A stretch of DNA of 64,000 bases from Anaerolineae bacterium (GCA_022823945.1 JAJEBK010000043.1:91058-155057), one strand, 5' to 3'; shown: positions 1-8,854, numbered from the stretch's first letter. Numbers and translations: made by a program. Notes: generated from the letters alone by a model not told the origin.

Positions 1-834
1 TTTGCGGGCGCCTTGCGCACTTACACAATCGAAGCCATGATGCGTGACAAGCGAGCGCTGCAATCGGGCACCAGCCACAATCTGGGGCAGAACTTCGCCA
101 AAGCGTTCGACATCCACTACCTGTCCGAGAACAATGTGCAAGAGTATTGCTGGACGACCAGCTGGGGGCTGAGCACACGCATGGTGGGCGCAGTCGTCAT
201 GACCCACGGCGATGACAAAGGCTTGCGACTGCCACCCAAGCTAGCGCCTTATCAAGTGGTGATCGTGCCGATTATCCGCCGCGACGCCCAACGCAGCGCT
301 GTCATGGATGCGGTCGAACGTCTGCGCGCTGAGCTGGTGGCGGCTGGCATTCGGGTCCATGTCGATCGGCGCGAGGGACAATCGCCCGGCTTCAAGTTCA
401 ATGACTGGGAGATGCGCGGTGTGCCGGTACGCATGGAGATCGGTCCCAAAGATGTAGAAAACGACAATGCGGTGCTTGCGCGGCGCGATGTTCCCGGCCG
501 GGCAGGTAAGCAATTTGTCCCTCAGGCGGGTATAACAGATGTCGTACGCGACCTGCTCGCCGATATTCAGCGCAGTCTGCTGGATGATGCTCGCGCCTTT
601 TGCGACGCGCATATTGTCGATGTTGGCGATTATGCGCAGCTTCGCGAAGTTATCGAAGCGGGCGAGTGGGCGAGGGCAGCCTGGGCGGGCAATGATGCCG
701 ATGAACAACGGGTCAAAGACGAGACTGGCGCGACCATCCGCTGTTTCCCATTCGATCAGCCAGATCGCGCGGGCAGCTGCGTCATATCGGGTGACAGCGC
801 CGACAGGGTGGCTTTGTTTGCCAAAGCGTATTGA
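1..834 (+). CDS. proS: Prolyl-tRNA synthetase, archaeal/eukaryotic type, 3' part (5' end outside the window)
   Basis: The reading frame is open from base 1, so this is the C-terminal part of a gene that begins before the window. It charges tRNA-Pro with proline in the cytoplasm. The visible part starts in the class II catalytic core: a TIEAMMRDKRALQSGTSH block resembles the end of the active-site region of ProRS. The anticodon-binding domain follows (YQVVIVPI), then the extra C-terminal domain of the archaeal/eukaryotic ProRS type ending in KAY, the family's typical terminus. The zinc-binding cysteines usual in that last domain are mostly absent; one Cys remains near RCFPF. A TTG at 13 could be read as a start but lies inside the conserved core, so it is not one. 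Family assignment is firm from the motifs; the truncation comes only from the window edge. Confidence 0.93.
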   Translation, partial: FAGALRTYTIEAMMRDKRALQSGTSHNLGQNFAKAFDIHYLSENNVQEYCWTTSWGLSTRMVGAVVMTHGDDKGLRLPPKLAPYQVVIVPIIRRDAQRSAVMDAVERLRAELVAAGIRVHVDRREGQSPGFKFNDWEMRGVPVRMEIGPKDVENDNAVLARRDVPGRAGKQFVPQAGITDVVRDLLADIQRSLLDDARAFCDAHIVDVGDYAQLREVIEAGEWARAAWAGNDADEQRVKDETGATIRCFPFDQPDRAGSCVISGDSADRVALFAKAY

Positions 835-880
835 ATTCGTTGACGACGCGAAACGCTAACGATGTTCTAAGGCTTTCGCT

Positions 881-919
881 ATTGTGAAATTTGACACAAT
901 CGCTATTTTGCTGTAGACT
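881..919 (+). promoter_or_regulatory. Promoter with operator-like palindrome upstream of the NYN gene
   Basis: TTGACA (891-896), a 17-nt spacer and TAGACT (914-919) make a near-consensus sigma-70-type promoter about 170 nt before the NYN-domain gene. An inverted repeat ATTGTG-N8-CACAAT (881-900) overlaps the -35 box, a layout typical of repressor or activator sites. The rest of the 835-1086 gap holds nothing else recognisable. The promoter call rests on hexamers and spacing only. Confidence 0.6.
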
Positions 920-1086
920 GCCAGTTGAAATGCGGGGAAGCAACCCAGATTTATTGTTACGATGAGATGATTTTCCAGCGCAGAACATATCGTAAACTGA
1001 ACTCTCGCGCCGCCACATGAACACAGCGGGTTTGATGCTGTTGATTCATCTGGGCATAGCGGGTTCGTGATTATTGGAAAAAGAAG

Positions 1087-3237
1087 ATGAAAGCTTACTT
1101 GCTCGTAGATGTAGATGATCTGCTGGACTACGCTGCCAATAGCAAAGTCGACTTGCAGGAATTGGCAGTCGCGATCCGCGCCAACGCCATAATGGTGGCC
1201 GGCTTGATCGAATCGACCCTTTTGCGGGCGATCGCTTTTGCCAGTTGGAGCGCAGAAAATGCCAGACTGCCCAAAGAAACAATCGCCATCTTTCAGAATG
1301 CCGGCTACGAAACTTTTGACATCACAGATCCGGCGCGCGCCAACGAATGTTTGCAAGCGGAGTTCTTCCCGCCCAAGCAGACGCCGTTGGATTGGCTCAT
1401 CATGGCGACCAGGCGCAAAGATCTGCTGGGGCTGCTGCCACAGATAAACTTCTCAGACAATTCGCGCATTCGGCTGTGGGGAAGTGACGAAGCTGCGCTG
1501 GATTTCGGTTCGTTGAATGACCGCATTGTCGTTCAACGCCTCGACTCACTGGTTGGCATCCAGAAGATCAAGAATGTCGCGGTTTACATCGACTTTGAAA
1601 ATATCTCTATCAGCCTCAACGAGCAGGGCTATGTTGTCAACCTGGATCATCTAATCGACCGCATGGTCTCCCAAGCCCAGGCGCACGGACAGCTGGTCAA
1701 GACAGCGGCTTATGCGCCCTGGGGTCAACGTGGTGCGTTGCCGCCGCTGGTCGATAGCGGTGGCCGCGAAGTGGCGGATGACGCCCCGTCTCGCCTGATG
1801 AAGTCGAATATCGATCCTGTGTTTCACCTGCCCGGCAAGCAAAGCGCCGATATCCGTATCGCCCGCGATGTCCTGGCTGATGCCGATTATCCCGAGTCGG
1901 GCGATGTCATCATCTTGGCGACAGGCGACCGCGATTTCAACGATGTCATCAACACCCTGCTGCAAAAGCGCAAGACCGTGGTCGTTTGGGGCGTGCGCGG
2001 CAGCACGGGCCGCTTGCTGCAAGACCATCCCTCGCTGCGGCTGGACTATATTGATGACTTCACCGATCTGCGCACCCATCAGTCGCTCAGCGTTGTCGAG
2101 ACCGAGCACGACACCGAAAGCTTTATTCCTTCGCAGTGGTCCAGCGTCATCATCCAGTATTTTCGTCTGAGCGCGGCTAATCCACAAACGACCATCACGG
2201 TCGACAATCTCATCGCGCAACTCAACGATGTCGGCGATGTCATTTCGCGAGAACGCGGGCAAGACCTGGTTTCGCAAGCCTCGTCTCTGGGCATATTGGC
2301 AGAGCAAGACGCGCCAGGGGCCATTGGCTTGAACTTTCAGCATCCTGTCGTCGACAAGACTCTGCTGATCGTCAATCGACTGGTACGCCGCGTCGCCAAT
2401 ACACTGTCCACGCGCAACTGGGAATATGTCAACTACGGCTTCTTGCTCAAGGGCATTGCCATGGAGCGCGACCTCGACCGCCCGGGCATGAACGACAGCG
2501 ACCAATGGCGCTCGCACTGGATCGACTGCCTGGTGCGCGAACGCGTCTTGCAGCGCGAGCTCGTGCCGCATCGCCACAACCCGGACGACCTCGTGCCCGT
2601 CATCCGCCTGCCAGAAACGCGCAATACACTCCCCTTGTCACAGCCCGAGGCCGAACCAGTTAGTATCGACATCAGCGCGCAGAAGTGGAAAGGTGTGCCG
2701 CCACACCAGATGTACGAGAACGACAGTGATGTCGCGCGCATGGTCGCCCGAATTGTGATCAGCGTCCAGCAATTTACCAGCTTTCGCAACTTCGCCTGGT
2801 GTCCACTGGGCAGCCTGCACAAACGGCTGCGCGAACACGATGGCGGCATGGCTTTCCAAAATGCGGTGGAATACTTGCTGGTCAACGAGATGGTTAGCGT
2901 CAACGAATATGCCAACCCGCGCAGCGACTACAACACCAAGGGCATCGAGCTGAACGAGAGCAACCCGTTTGTGGCGGCGCTGCTGGCAGAACGCGACGAA
3001 TTTGTGCGCGTGCTGCTGGCCATGTATCGCAACAACGACGGAATCACACACGAGGCAGTCGCGCTGCAGCTCAACAGCGCTTGGGATGTCGGGCTTTGGC
3101 TGTCCATCATGCGCAGCGAGAATGTGCTGAACCCGCTGCCGGGCAGAACCGACCAATTCAGCTTGTTCCGCACGCATCATACGGTGAAGCTGGTCGCCAA
3201 TGACGAAGTTGACGAGATCCAGGAAGCCACCAGCTAG
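1087..3237 (+). CDS. NYN-domain (PIN-like) putative ribonuclease with a second degenerate NYN-like N-terminus
   Basis: 716 aa. Residues 162-327 are a NYN/LabA-like PIN-fold nuclease domain: VYIDFEN (D169), SADIRIARD (D255) and ATGDRDF (D281, D283) give the acidic set expected for metal-dependent RNA cleavage. Residues 1-135 look like a shortened second copy: VDVDD aligns with the first motif (D8), and LIMATRRKD aligns with LATGDRD, with Gly-Asp replaced by Arg-Arg, so it is probably inactive. The segment carrying the middle Asp is missing. Residues 340-716 contain several predicted helical, winged-helix-like segments, which may bind nucleic acid. It stands alone between proS and rpsO and has its own promoter at 881-919. 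The SD is weak (GGAAAAAGAAG just before ATG). The fold is confident; the substrate is unknown. Confidence 0.8.
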   Translation: MKAYLLVDVDDLLDYAANSKVDLQELAVAIRANAIMVAGLIESTLLRAIAFASWSAENARLPKETIAIFQNAGYETFDITDPARANECLQAEFFPPKQTPLDWLIMATRRKDLLGLLPQINFSDNSRIRLWGSDEAALDFGSLNDRIVVQRLDSLVGIQKIKNVAVYIDFENISISLNEQGYVVNLDHLIDRMVSQAQAHGQLVKTAAYAPWGQRGALPPLVDSGGREVADDAPSRLMKSNIDPVFHLPGKQSADIRIARDVLADADYPESGDVIILATGDRDFNDVINTLLQKRKTVVVWGVRGSTGRLLQDHPSLRLDYIDDFTDLRTHQSLSVVETEHDTESFIPSQWSSVIIQYFRLSAANPQTTITVDNLIAQLNDVGDVISRERGQDLVSQASSLGILAEQDAPGAIGLNFQHPVVDKTLLIVNRLVRRVANTLSTRNWEYVNYGFLLKGIAMERDLDRPGMNDSDQWRSHWIDCLVRERVLQRELVPHRHNPDDLVPVIRLPETRNTLPLSQPEAEPVSIDISAQKWKGVPPHQMYENDSDVARMVARIVISVQQFTSFRNFAWCPLGSLHKRLREHDGGMAFQNAVEYLLVNEMVSVNEYANPRSDYNTKGIELNESNPFVAALLAERDEFVRVLLAMYRNNDGITHEAVALQLNSAWDVGLWLSIMRSENVLNPLPGRTDQFSLFRTHHTVKLVANDEVDEIQEATS

Positions 3238-3244
3238 CTGACAC

Positions 3245-3273
3245 TTGCCACCCGCTGGTCCGGCTGCTACAAT
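3245..3273 (+). promoter_or_regulatory. rpsO promoter
   Basis: TTGCCA (3245-3250), 17-nt spacer, TACAAT (3268-3273). Each hexamer has a single mismatch to sigma-70 consensus and the spacing is ideal. It starts just after the NYN stop codon and predicts a leader of about 64 nt before rpsO. Confidence 0.7.
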
Positions 3274-3293
3274 TGCCGCGTTTATCTATGACC

Positions 3294-3317
3294 GACAGGC
3301 AACCGCTCCTGCCTGTC
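3294..3317 (+). promoter_or_regulatory. Hairpin in the rpsO leader, possible S15 control element
   Basis: GACAGGCA (3294-3301) and TGCCTGTC (3310-3317) form a perfect 8-bp stem with an 8-nt loop, between the predicted transcription start and the ribosome-binding site. No T-run follows, so it is not an intrinsic terminator. S15 represses its own translation through leader structures in several phyla; whether this one does is inference. Confidence 0.4.
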
Positions 3318-3343
3318 TGGTGGCTAGCGAAGGGACGGAAAGC

Positions 3344-3613
3344 ATGCCATTGGATAAAGCAACAAAGACGCAGATTATCAAAGACTATGCTCGCGAAGAC
3401 GGCGACACCGGCTCGCCCGAGGTGCAGATCGCGCTGCTCACCCATCGAATCCTGCAATTGACAGAGCATCTGAAGGTTCACAGCCACGATGAACATTCGC
3501 GGCGCGGTTTGCTGAAGCTGGTCGGACAGCGCCGCCGCCACCTGAAGTACATCGCGCGCAAGAAGCCAGAAGTCTATCGGGAGCTGCTGGCGCGGCTTGG
3601 CTTGCGCCGCTGA
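3344..3613 (+). CDS. rpsO: 30S ribosomal protein S15
   Basis: 89 aa, exactly the usual S15 length. The four-helix 16S rRNA-binding protein is recognised from MPLDKATK, the [13 protein letters not shown] segment, the basic [15 protein letters not shown] helix and the RLGLRR terminus. The start at 3344 is chosen because the AGGGACGG Shine-Dalgarno precedes it and upstream in-frame codons lie inside the leader and promoter. It acts in 30S central-domain assembly. pnp follows 140 nt downstream, the classic rpsO-pnp arrangement, so the two are probably co-transcribed or processed together. No terminator is visible between them. Confidence 0.98.
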   Translation: MPLDKATKTQIIKDYAREDGDTGSPEVQIALLTHRILQLTEHLKVHSHDEHSRRGLLKLVGQRRRHLKYIARKKPEVYRELLARLGLRR

Positions 3614-3753
3614 TGAACCAGCTTGCCCTGTACTGCCGCATTACGACAACGCCGAAAGGCAATTCATCAACCCAAAGCCAATGCGTCCGCAGCAGTGGAT
3701 GCCAGGTGCATGCGCACTAGCAACGCGCGCGCCTTCAATCAATGGAGAACTGT

Positions 3754-6021
3754 ATGACACTGGATATACGCGAATACCGCTGCCATGTGGGCGGCAAGGA
3801 AATCATCATCGAGACTGGACGTCTTGCCCAGCAGGCCGGCGGCGCAGTGACTGTTCGCATGGGCGATACCATGCTCTTTTGCTCGACCACCATGGGCTCG
3901 CCGCGCTCGGGGCTGGACTTCTTCCCGCTCAGCGTCGATTATGAAGAAAAGATGTATGCTGGTGGACGCGTGCCGGGCGGTTTTTTCCGCCGTGAAGGCC
4001 GACCGTCCGAAGGCGCGATCCTCACCTCGCGCGTCATCGACCGCACGCTGCGTCCGCTCTTCCCCAAAAATATGCGCAACGACGTGCAAGTCATTTTGAT
4101 GTCGCTTTCTCACGACAAAGAGCATCATGTCGATATGCTGGGCATCATCGCCGCCAGCACCGCGCTGATGATCTCCGATATCCCTTGGAATGGTCCGGTT
4201 GCTGGCGCGCGCGTCGGCCTCGTCGATGGCGAATTGCTTGTCAACCCCACTTATAGCGAAATGGCTGGCAGCACGCTCGACTTGCGCGTCTCGGGCACAG
4301 CCGAAGCCATCAACATGGTGGAATGCAACGCCGACCAGGTCGACGAAGCGACCATGCTGGAAGCGCTGTTCCTGGCGCACGACTCGGTGCAAGACATAAT
4401 CGCCCTGCAGCAGCGCATCCGCAGCGAGATCGGCAAAGACAAACAGGCACCTTCTGTAGACGACATCAGCGAAGCGCTGCAAGCCGAGGTCGCCGCCAAG
4501 ATCGAAGCGCCGATCCGCGAAATTATGTCTGCGCACAGCGACCGCGCCGCCCGCCGCCAACCCCTGCGCGATATCCAGGTTGGGCTGATGGAAGAATATA
4601 GCGCTCGCCAGGAAGCCGGCGACAGCTCAATCAACCTGAAGCATGTCGAACGCGCTTATGACTCGGCGCTGAAAAAAGTCGTGCGTGGGCGCATCGTCAA
4701 CGAAGGCATCCGCCCCGATGGCCGCGATCACGCCAGCATCCGGGCGCTGGCTGCCGAAGTCGGGCTCGTGCCACGGGTTCACGGCTCGGGCCTGTTCATG
4801 CGCGGCGAAACACAGGTCTTGACCATCGCCACGTTGGGCACTCCGCGCGATTCGCAATTCCTCGATGGCTTAAGCCCCGAAGACGACAAACGGTATATGC
4901 ACCATTACAACTTCCCGCCCTACAGCACAGGCGAGACTTACCCTATGCGAGGCCCGCGCCGCCGCGAGATCGGACATGGCGCGCTGGCAGAGAAAGCCTT
5001 GCTGGCCATGATCCCGCCAGCCGAGGAGTTCCCCTATGTCCTGCGCCTCGTCAGCGAGGTGATGAGCTCGAACGGCAGCACCTCCATGGCGAGCGTATGC
5101 GGGAGTACACTGGCGCTGCTGGATGCTGGCGTGCCCATCAAAAATCCGGTTGGTGGCATCGCCATGGGCTTGATCAAAGAAGGCGACAAGCTCGCTGTAT
5201 TGACCGATATCCAGGGCATGGAAGATCATCTTGGCGATATGGACTTCAAGGTTGCGGGCACAGCGGCTGGCATCACAGCGCTGCAAATGGACATCAAGAT
5301 CGCCGGTGTAACGCGCGACATCATGGGGCAGGCGCTGGCGCAAGCCAAAGACGCTCGCCTGGAAATCCTCGCTGTCATCCAGGCGGCTATGCCGCAGAGG
5401 CGCGCCAAGCTCAGTGACTTCGCCCCGCGCATGGAGAGCTTCAAAATCGCCGTCGACAAAATCGGCGCTGTCATTGGCCCTGGCGGCAAGAATGTGCGCG
5501 CGCTGCAAGACGATCACCAGGTCAAGGTCGATATTCAAGAAGACGGCTTGATCTATGTGGCCGGCGATTCTGGCGCAGAAGTCGACCGCGCGATCGAGAA
5601 AATCAAAGCCATGGTCCAAGAGCCCGAGCTGGGTCATATCTACACCGGCAAGGTGACGCGCACTGAGAATTACGGCGCTTTCGTGGAATTTCTGCCCGGC
5701 TCGGAAGGCATGGTGCATGTCTCGCAGCTGGCGGATTATCATGTCAAAAGCGTCGAAGACGAAGTCAGCGTGGGCGACGAAATCATGGTCATGGTCATCA
5801 ATATCGATGGCACGGGCCGGGTGCGCCTCAGCCGCCAAGCTGTCCTGGAAGGCTGGGATGTCGAAGAAGCCCAACGCCGCGATGCCGCTGGTTCGCGCGG
5901 GGGTGGACGCCGCGGGGGTGGTGACCGCCGTGGACAACGTCGCGATGGCAACCGTGGTGGCGACCGCCGTGGACCGCGCCGCGATGGCAATCGGAGTGGT
6001 GGCGACCGCAACCGCCGTTGA
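3754..6021 (+). CDS. pnp: Polyribonucleotide nucleotidyltransferase (PNPase)
   Basis: 755 aa, 3'-5' phosphorolytic exoribonuclease of mRNA decay. Domain order: two RNase PH-like domains separated by a helical linker (the first about 10-220, the second about 310-550), a KH domain with [12 protein letters not shown], and an S1 domain with [29 protein letters not shown]- and GETQVLT-type core motifs are present. ATG 3754 is preferred over the in-frame ATG at 3742 because GGAG sits 6 nt before it. The last 40 residues are an Arg/Gly/Asp/Asn-rich tail built from imperfect tandem DNA repeats (5919-6021), probably an unstructured RNA-binding extension. It continues the rpsO-pnp unit and is followed after 9 nt by a small ORF. 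Confidence 0.97.
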   Translation: MTLDIREYRCHVGGKEIIIETGRLAQQAGGAVTVRMGDTMLFCSTTMGSPRSGLDFFPLSVDYEEKMYAGGRVPGGFFRREGRPSEGAILTSRVIDRTLRPLFPKNMRNDVQVILMSLSHDKEHHVDMLGIIAASTALMISDIPWNGPVAGARVGLVDGELLVNPTYSEMAGSTLDLRVSGTAEAINMVECNADQVDEATMLEALFLAHDSVQDIIALQQRIRSEIGKDKQAPSVDDISEALQAEVAAKIEAPIREIMSAHSDRAARRQPLRDIQVGLMEEYSARQEAGDSSINLKHVERAYDSALKKVVRGRIVNEGIRPDGRDHASIRALAAEVGLVPRVHGSGLFMRGETQVLTIATLGTPRDSQFLDGLSPEDDKRYMHHYNFPPYSTGETYPMRGPRRREIGHGALAEKALLAMIPPAEEFPYVLRLVSEVMSSNGSTSMASVCGSTLALLDAGVPIKNPVGGIAMGLIKEGDKLAVLTDIQGMEDHLGDMDFKVAGTAAGITALQMDIKIAGVTRDIMGQALAQAKDARLEILAVIQAAMPQRRAKLSDFAPRMESFKIAVDKIGAVIGPGGKNVRALQDDHQVKVDIQEDGLIYVAGDSGAEVDRAIEKIKAMVQEPELGHIYTGKVTRTENYGAFVEFLPGSEGMVHVSQLADYHVKSVEDEVSVGDEIMVMVINIDGTGRVRLSRQAVLEGWDVEEAQRRDAAGSRGGGRRGGGDRRGQRRDGNRGGDRRGPRRDGNRSGGDRNRR
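5919..6018 (+). repeat. Tandem repeat encoding the PNPase RG-rich tail
   Basis: About two and a half copies of a 36-39 nt unit beginning GGTG(GC)GACCGCCGTGGAC and containing CGCGATGGCAA. They encode repeated GDRRG-RRDGNR segments. Arms differ by several substitutions, so the repeat has been diverging under protein-level constraint. Copy number may vary between strains. Confidence 0.6.
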
Positions 6022-6030
6022 CAAGCGCAG

Positions 6031-6261
6031 ATGGATACCGACGTATCGGGCAGTAGATGGATGCAAATCGAGATGACCGACACGAATAGCAGCGACAATA
6101 ACGCGCTCGCCGAAACCGATAATTATCTGGTCTGGGAAGTGCGCCAGGCTGATGGCGAGATGACTTATCATGTCGAGCTGGGCGCGGTTACCCTGCATTT
6201 CTTCCGCGAAGAATGGGAAGAGTTTCTGCAGTTGATCAAGGTGGCGGCGAGCAACAGCTGA
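6031..6261 (+). CDS. Small conserved-looking hypothetical protein
   Basis: 76 aa from ATG 6031; ATGs at 6061 and 6073 are equally plausible starts and no strong SD decides. I do not recognise the family. The N-terminus is polar and probably disordered (Ser/Asn/Asp/Thr). The core NYLVWEVRQADGEMTYHVELG looks like beta strands, followed by an amphipathic acidic helix with FFREEWEEFLQLI. No membrane segment or metal motif is seen. It follows pnp by 9 nt, and its TGA overlaps the ATG of the next gene (TGATG), so it is translationally coupled to the methyltransferase-like protein. That coupling argues it is a real gene. Confidence 0.6.
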   Translation: MDTDVSGSRWMQIEMTDTNSSDNNALAETDNYLVWEVRQADGEMTYHVELGAVTLHFFREEWEEFLQLIKVAASNS

Positions 6262-7067
6262 TGACGGCGCTGCAGCTGCGGCGGCACTTCGTCCTGGCGA
6301 TGGCAAAGCAGTTGCCGCCCAGCTCGGCCACATTGCGACTACTGGATCTGGATGGAGGCTCGGCCGCCCTCTTGTGCGAGGCGCGCGCTGATTTGCAGCC
6401 TCTGCCCAGGCAAGCCTGCCAGCCCAACAGCCTCGATGCTATTGTCGCCTGCGATATGGCGCTGACGAATGACCTGCTGGACGAAGCGCTCAAGTTGCTG
6501 CGCGGTGGCGGGCGCTTCATTGCTGTGCAGCCGCGGGGCAGAGTCAGCCGGCAGCTCGGTGAGTTTTTGGGCGACCGCGGTTTTGTGCGCATCCTGATTA
6601 AGCCGGCGCTTGATGACCTGGGTGTGTTGATCCGCGGCGAAAAACCGCACAGCGTTGGCGAGCCACACAGGCGCATCCAAAGCGTCGCCCGCATGGACGC
6701 CGACTCGCTGGACATGGTGCGCTTCCGCGGACGCTACCTGCATCTGTTGATCCAGCAGCAGCCCAATATGCCAGCCTGGGCGCGAACAGCAGACGATACA
6801 ATCAGTTGGCGCGCTGCCGCCATCGCAGCGCCCCCACAGCCGATTCTGCTGGCATTCAGCAGCTTGCCCAAAGCTGTCGGATTCATGCAGCCAGCTGTGC
6901 TCGCCGGAGTCATCCGCGATGTGAACAAGGTCAGCAAGTTCAGCCGCGAAACCGCGCAAATATGGTCGTTTGGGCTGCGCATTAATCCGACTCTGGAGTC
7001 GCTGCGCGGCGAACGCATCGTCTACATCGACATCGACCCCGCATCTGCCGAAGCGCCTGACGAGTAG
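6261..7067 (+). CDS. Degenerate class I methyltransferase-like protein
   Basis: 268 aa. Residues about 25-120 follow the order of a Rossmann-type SAM methyltransferase: a hydrophobic strand LRLLDLDGGSAALL where motif I should be, SLDAIVACDMAL resembling motif IV, and LKLLRGGGRFIAV resembling the post-motif LRPGG loop. Motif I lacks the usual GxGxG, so SAM binding is doubtful. The C-terminal half has no family I recognise. ATG 6261 overlaps the previous stop by one base; an upstream in-frame start at 6213 would overlap the preceding gene. The next methyltransferase begins 9 nt downstream, suggesting the pair acts together, possibly as a catalytic and a non-catalytic subunit. That is inference. 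Confidence 0.6.
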   Translation: MTALQLRRHFVLAMAKQLPPSSATLRLLDLDGGSAALLCEARADLQPLPRQACQPNSLDAIVACDMALTNDLLDEALKLLRGGGRFIAVQPRGRVSRQLGEFLGDRGFVRILIKPALDDLGVLIRGEKPHSVGEPHRRIQSVARMDADSLDMVRFRGRYLHLLIQQQPNMPAWARTADDTISWRAAAIAAPPQPILLAFSSLPKAVGFMQPAVLAGVIRDVNKVSKFSRETAQIWSFGLRINPTLESLRGERIVYIDIDPASAEAPDE

Positions 7068-7076
7068 CCCGCTTAG

Positions 7077-8264
7077 ATGCCGCTGAGCCTGGACGACATC
7101 ACTTTCTTGCAAAGCGAGCGCGCCCAAAAGCAACTGGTCTCGCTGGCAAATGTGGACCTGTCCGATGCCAACCTGTTGCCTTTGCTCAGCCAGTTGCGGC
7201 GTTCACTGACTGCCGCCGAGGCTGCGGCGATATTGACCACCCTGCAACTGCGCAAGACAGCCACAGCCAAGTTTCCTGTGCAGGGGCGGCGCATGCTCTT
7301 CACCGACGCCGGTTTGCAGCAAGCCAGTGGTTCTCTCGTGCGCCAATATCGCGCTCGCCAGTTTGAATCGAGTCGACTGCTGGATTTGTGCTGTGGCATC
7401 GGCGCAGACAGCCTTGCTTTCGCCGCGGCGCATCGCGAGGTACTTGGTTTGGACATCGACCCCGTTCACATCGCCATCGCTCGACATAACGGCTCTGTGC
7501 TGCAGCTGCCAACGCAATTCACGCTGTGTGATATCCGCGCTGGCATACCCGGTGGTTATGACGCGATCTTCTTTGACCCCGCCCGCCGTGATGACAGCGG
7601 CAGGCGCATCCATCATGTCGAGGCTTATCGGCCGCCGCTGGCATTGGCGCGACGATGGCGTGCGCGCGAAATTGGCATCAAGCTATCGCCGGGCCTCAAC
7701 TTGCGCCAGGTTGCAGCCTATGGCGGCGCTCTGGAGTTCATTTCTGTGGAGGGGCGGCTGAGCGAGGCGCTGCTGTGGCTGCATCGTGATCCCGCCCAGC
7801 CTTTCGCCACCTTGCTGCGAGAAGCAGAAGCGCTGCACATGCGGAATGATGGCGAGGCTGGCATGGCTGTCACTGATCCGCGAGCCTGGTTGCTCGAGCC
7901 CGACCCGGCTGTGTTGCGCGCTGGATTGGTGCAGACCCTGGGGCGGCAGCTTGATGCGTCTATGCTGGATGAGCGCATAGCCTATTTGACGCTCGACCAG
8001 TTTGCATCGACGCCTTGGGCGCGTTGCTGGAAAGTCCGCGAGTGGCTGCCCTTTCAGCTGAAGCGGCTGCGGCGTCATTTGCTCGCGCGAGGCATCGGGC
8101 GCGTCACGGTCAAGAAACGCGGCTTTGCCATGAGTCCCGACGAGTTGATCGCACGCTTGCGGTTGGGTGGCGAGGGCGATTCTTGTGTGCTGGTCATAAC
8201 TCGCTGCCGTGGCAAACCTATCGCCATCCTCTGCGATGAACCCAAACTTGGGCAAGCGCCATGA
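7077..8264 (+). CDS. Class I SAM-dependent methyltransferase with THUMP-like C-terminal domain
   Basis: 395 aa. The central domain has an intact SAM site, LLDLCCGIGADSLAFA (about 100-115), followed by VLGLDIDPVHI (acidic ribose-binding residue) and YDAIFFDPARRD, a DPPR/DPAR-type catalytic loop as in N-methyltransferases acting on nucleic acid. The C-terminal region RVTVKKRGFAMSPDELIARL matches the THUMP-like domain that accompanies this group. The probable role is RNA base methylation, target unknown. It sits 9 nt after the degenerate methyltransferase, and its stop overlaps an ATG at 8261 in an ATGA arrangement. The promoter for the next gene lies inside its last codons. Confidence 0.82.
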   Translation: MPLSLDDITFLQSERAQKQLVSLANVDLSDANLLPLLSQLRRSLTAAEAAAILTTLQLRKTATAKFPVQGRRMLFTDAGLQQASGSLVRQYRARQFESSRLLDLCCGIGADSLAFAAAHREVLGLDIDPVHIAIARHNGSVLQLPTQFTLCDIRAGIPGGYDAIFFDPARRDDSGRRIHHVEAYRPPLALARRWRAREIGIKLSPGLNLRQVAAYGGALEFISVEGRLSEALLWLHRDPAQPFATLLREAEALHMRNDGEAGMAVTDPRAWLLEPDPAVLRAGLVQTLGRQLDASMLDERIAYLTLDQFASTPWARCWKVREWLPFQLKRLRRHLLARGIGRVTVKKRGFAMSPDELIARLRLGGEGDSCVLVITRCRGKPIAILCDEPKLGQAP

Positions 8265-8277
8265 ATCTCACTATAAT
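8248..8277 (+). promoter_or_regulatory. Promoter for the phosphoribosyltransferase gene
   Basis: TTGGGC (8248-8253), 18-nt spacer, perfect TATAAT (8272-8277), overlapping the end of the THUMP-like methyltransferase gene. It predicts transcription from about 8284, which favours ATG 8324 over 8261 as the start of the next gene on that transcript. Confidence 0.5.
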
Positions 8278-8323
8278 TGTGGAAGCGCTGGTTCATTCGC
8301 CGCTGCAGAGAAAGGGAGAAAGT

Positions 8324-8854
8324 ATGCTGATGCGCCCGGAAGATTCCGGACCGCCGCGATTGATCAGCTGGGCTGAGGTCGATGAGTTGATCGATGGGCT
8401 GATACCGCGCATCCAGCTGCTGGGTCCCTTTGGCGCAATGGTCATGATAACGCGTGGCGGGGTCATCCCGGGCGGCCTGTTGGCAGAGGCGCTGAGCATC
8501 CAGCATCTGCTTACGGCATCGGTGGATTTTGTGGCTGCCGCGCGCGCCAGCATGATGGCTTGGCCCAGCTTTCTGCAATTCCCCGATCCAGATTTGCTGC
8601 GCGGACGCCGCACCCTGGTGGTCGATGATGTCTGGGGCAGCGGTCGCACCAGCATTGCCGTGCGCGACCGGGTCAGCGCGGCCGGCGGCACGCCCGTCAA
8701 CTGCGTGCTGCATTACCATCCATATCGCAGCCTGTTTTCCGATACAAAGCCCGACTTGTATGGCGATGTGACCGATGTATATGTCGTTTATCCTTGGGAG
8801 ATCGACCGCGGCTTGCTGGGGCGCGATTATGCCGAAGAGCCGCCGCAGAATTGA
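8324..8854 (+). CDS. Phosphoribosyltransferase-family protein
   Basis: 176 aa. The PRPP-binding signature RRTLVVDDVWGSGRTS (two acidic residues then a Gly-Ser-Gly-Arg-Thr loop) defines a type I PRTase. VMITRGGVIPGGLLAE supplies the PPi loop. It resembles the xanthine/hypoxanthine PRTase group, and PWEIDRG near the end is common there, but the base specificity cannot be read from sequence. ATG 8324 has a strong AAAGGGAG SD five nucleotides upstream. The earlier in-frame ATG at 8261, overlapping the previous stop, would add 21 residues and could be used on a read-through transcript. It probably acts in purine salvage or in a nucleotide-sensing role. Confidence 0.78.
   Translation: MLMRPEDSGPPRLISWAEVDELIDGLIPRIQLLGPFGAMVMITRGGVIPGGLLAEALSIQHLLTASVDFVAAARASMMAWPSFLQFPDPDLLRGRRTLVVDDVWGSGRTSIAVRDRVSAAGGTPVNCVLHYHPYRSLFSDTKPDLYGDVTDVYVVYPWEIDRGLLGRDYAEEPPQN

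Noticed and set aside
5919..6018. CRISPR-like direct repeats
   Set aside because: The units are contiguous, coding and imperfect, with no spacers; they encode the PNPase tail. No CRISPR array was seen anywhere.
4870..6333. 487-codon minus-strand frame opposite pnp
   Set aside because: Antisense shadow; its Ala/Thr-rich repeats come from the RG-tail DNA repeat.
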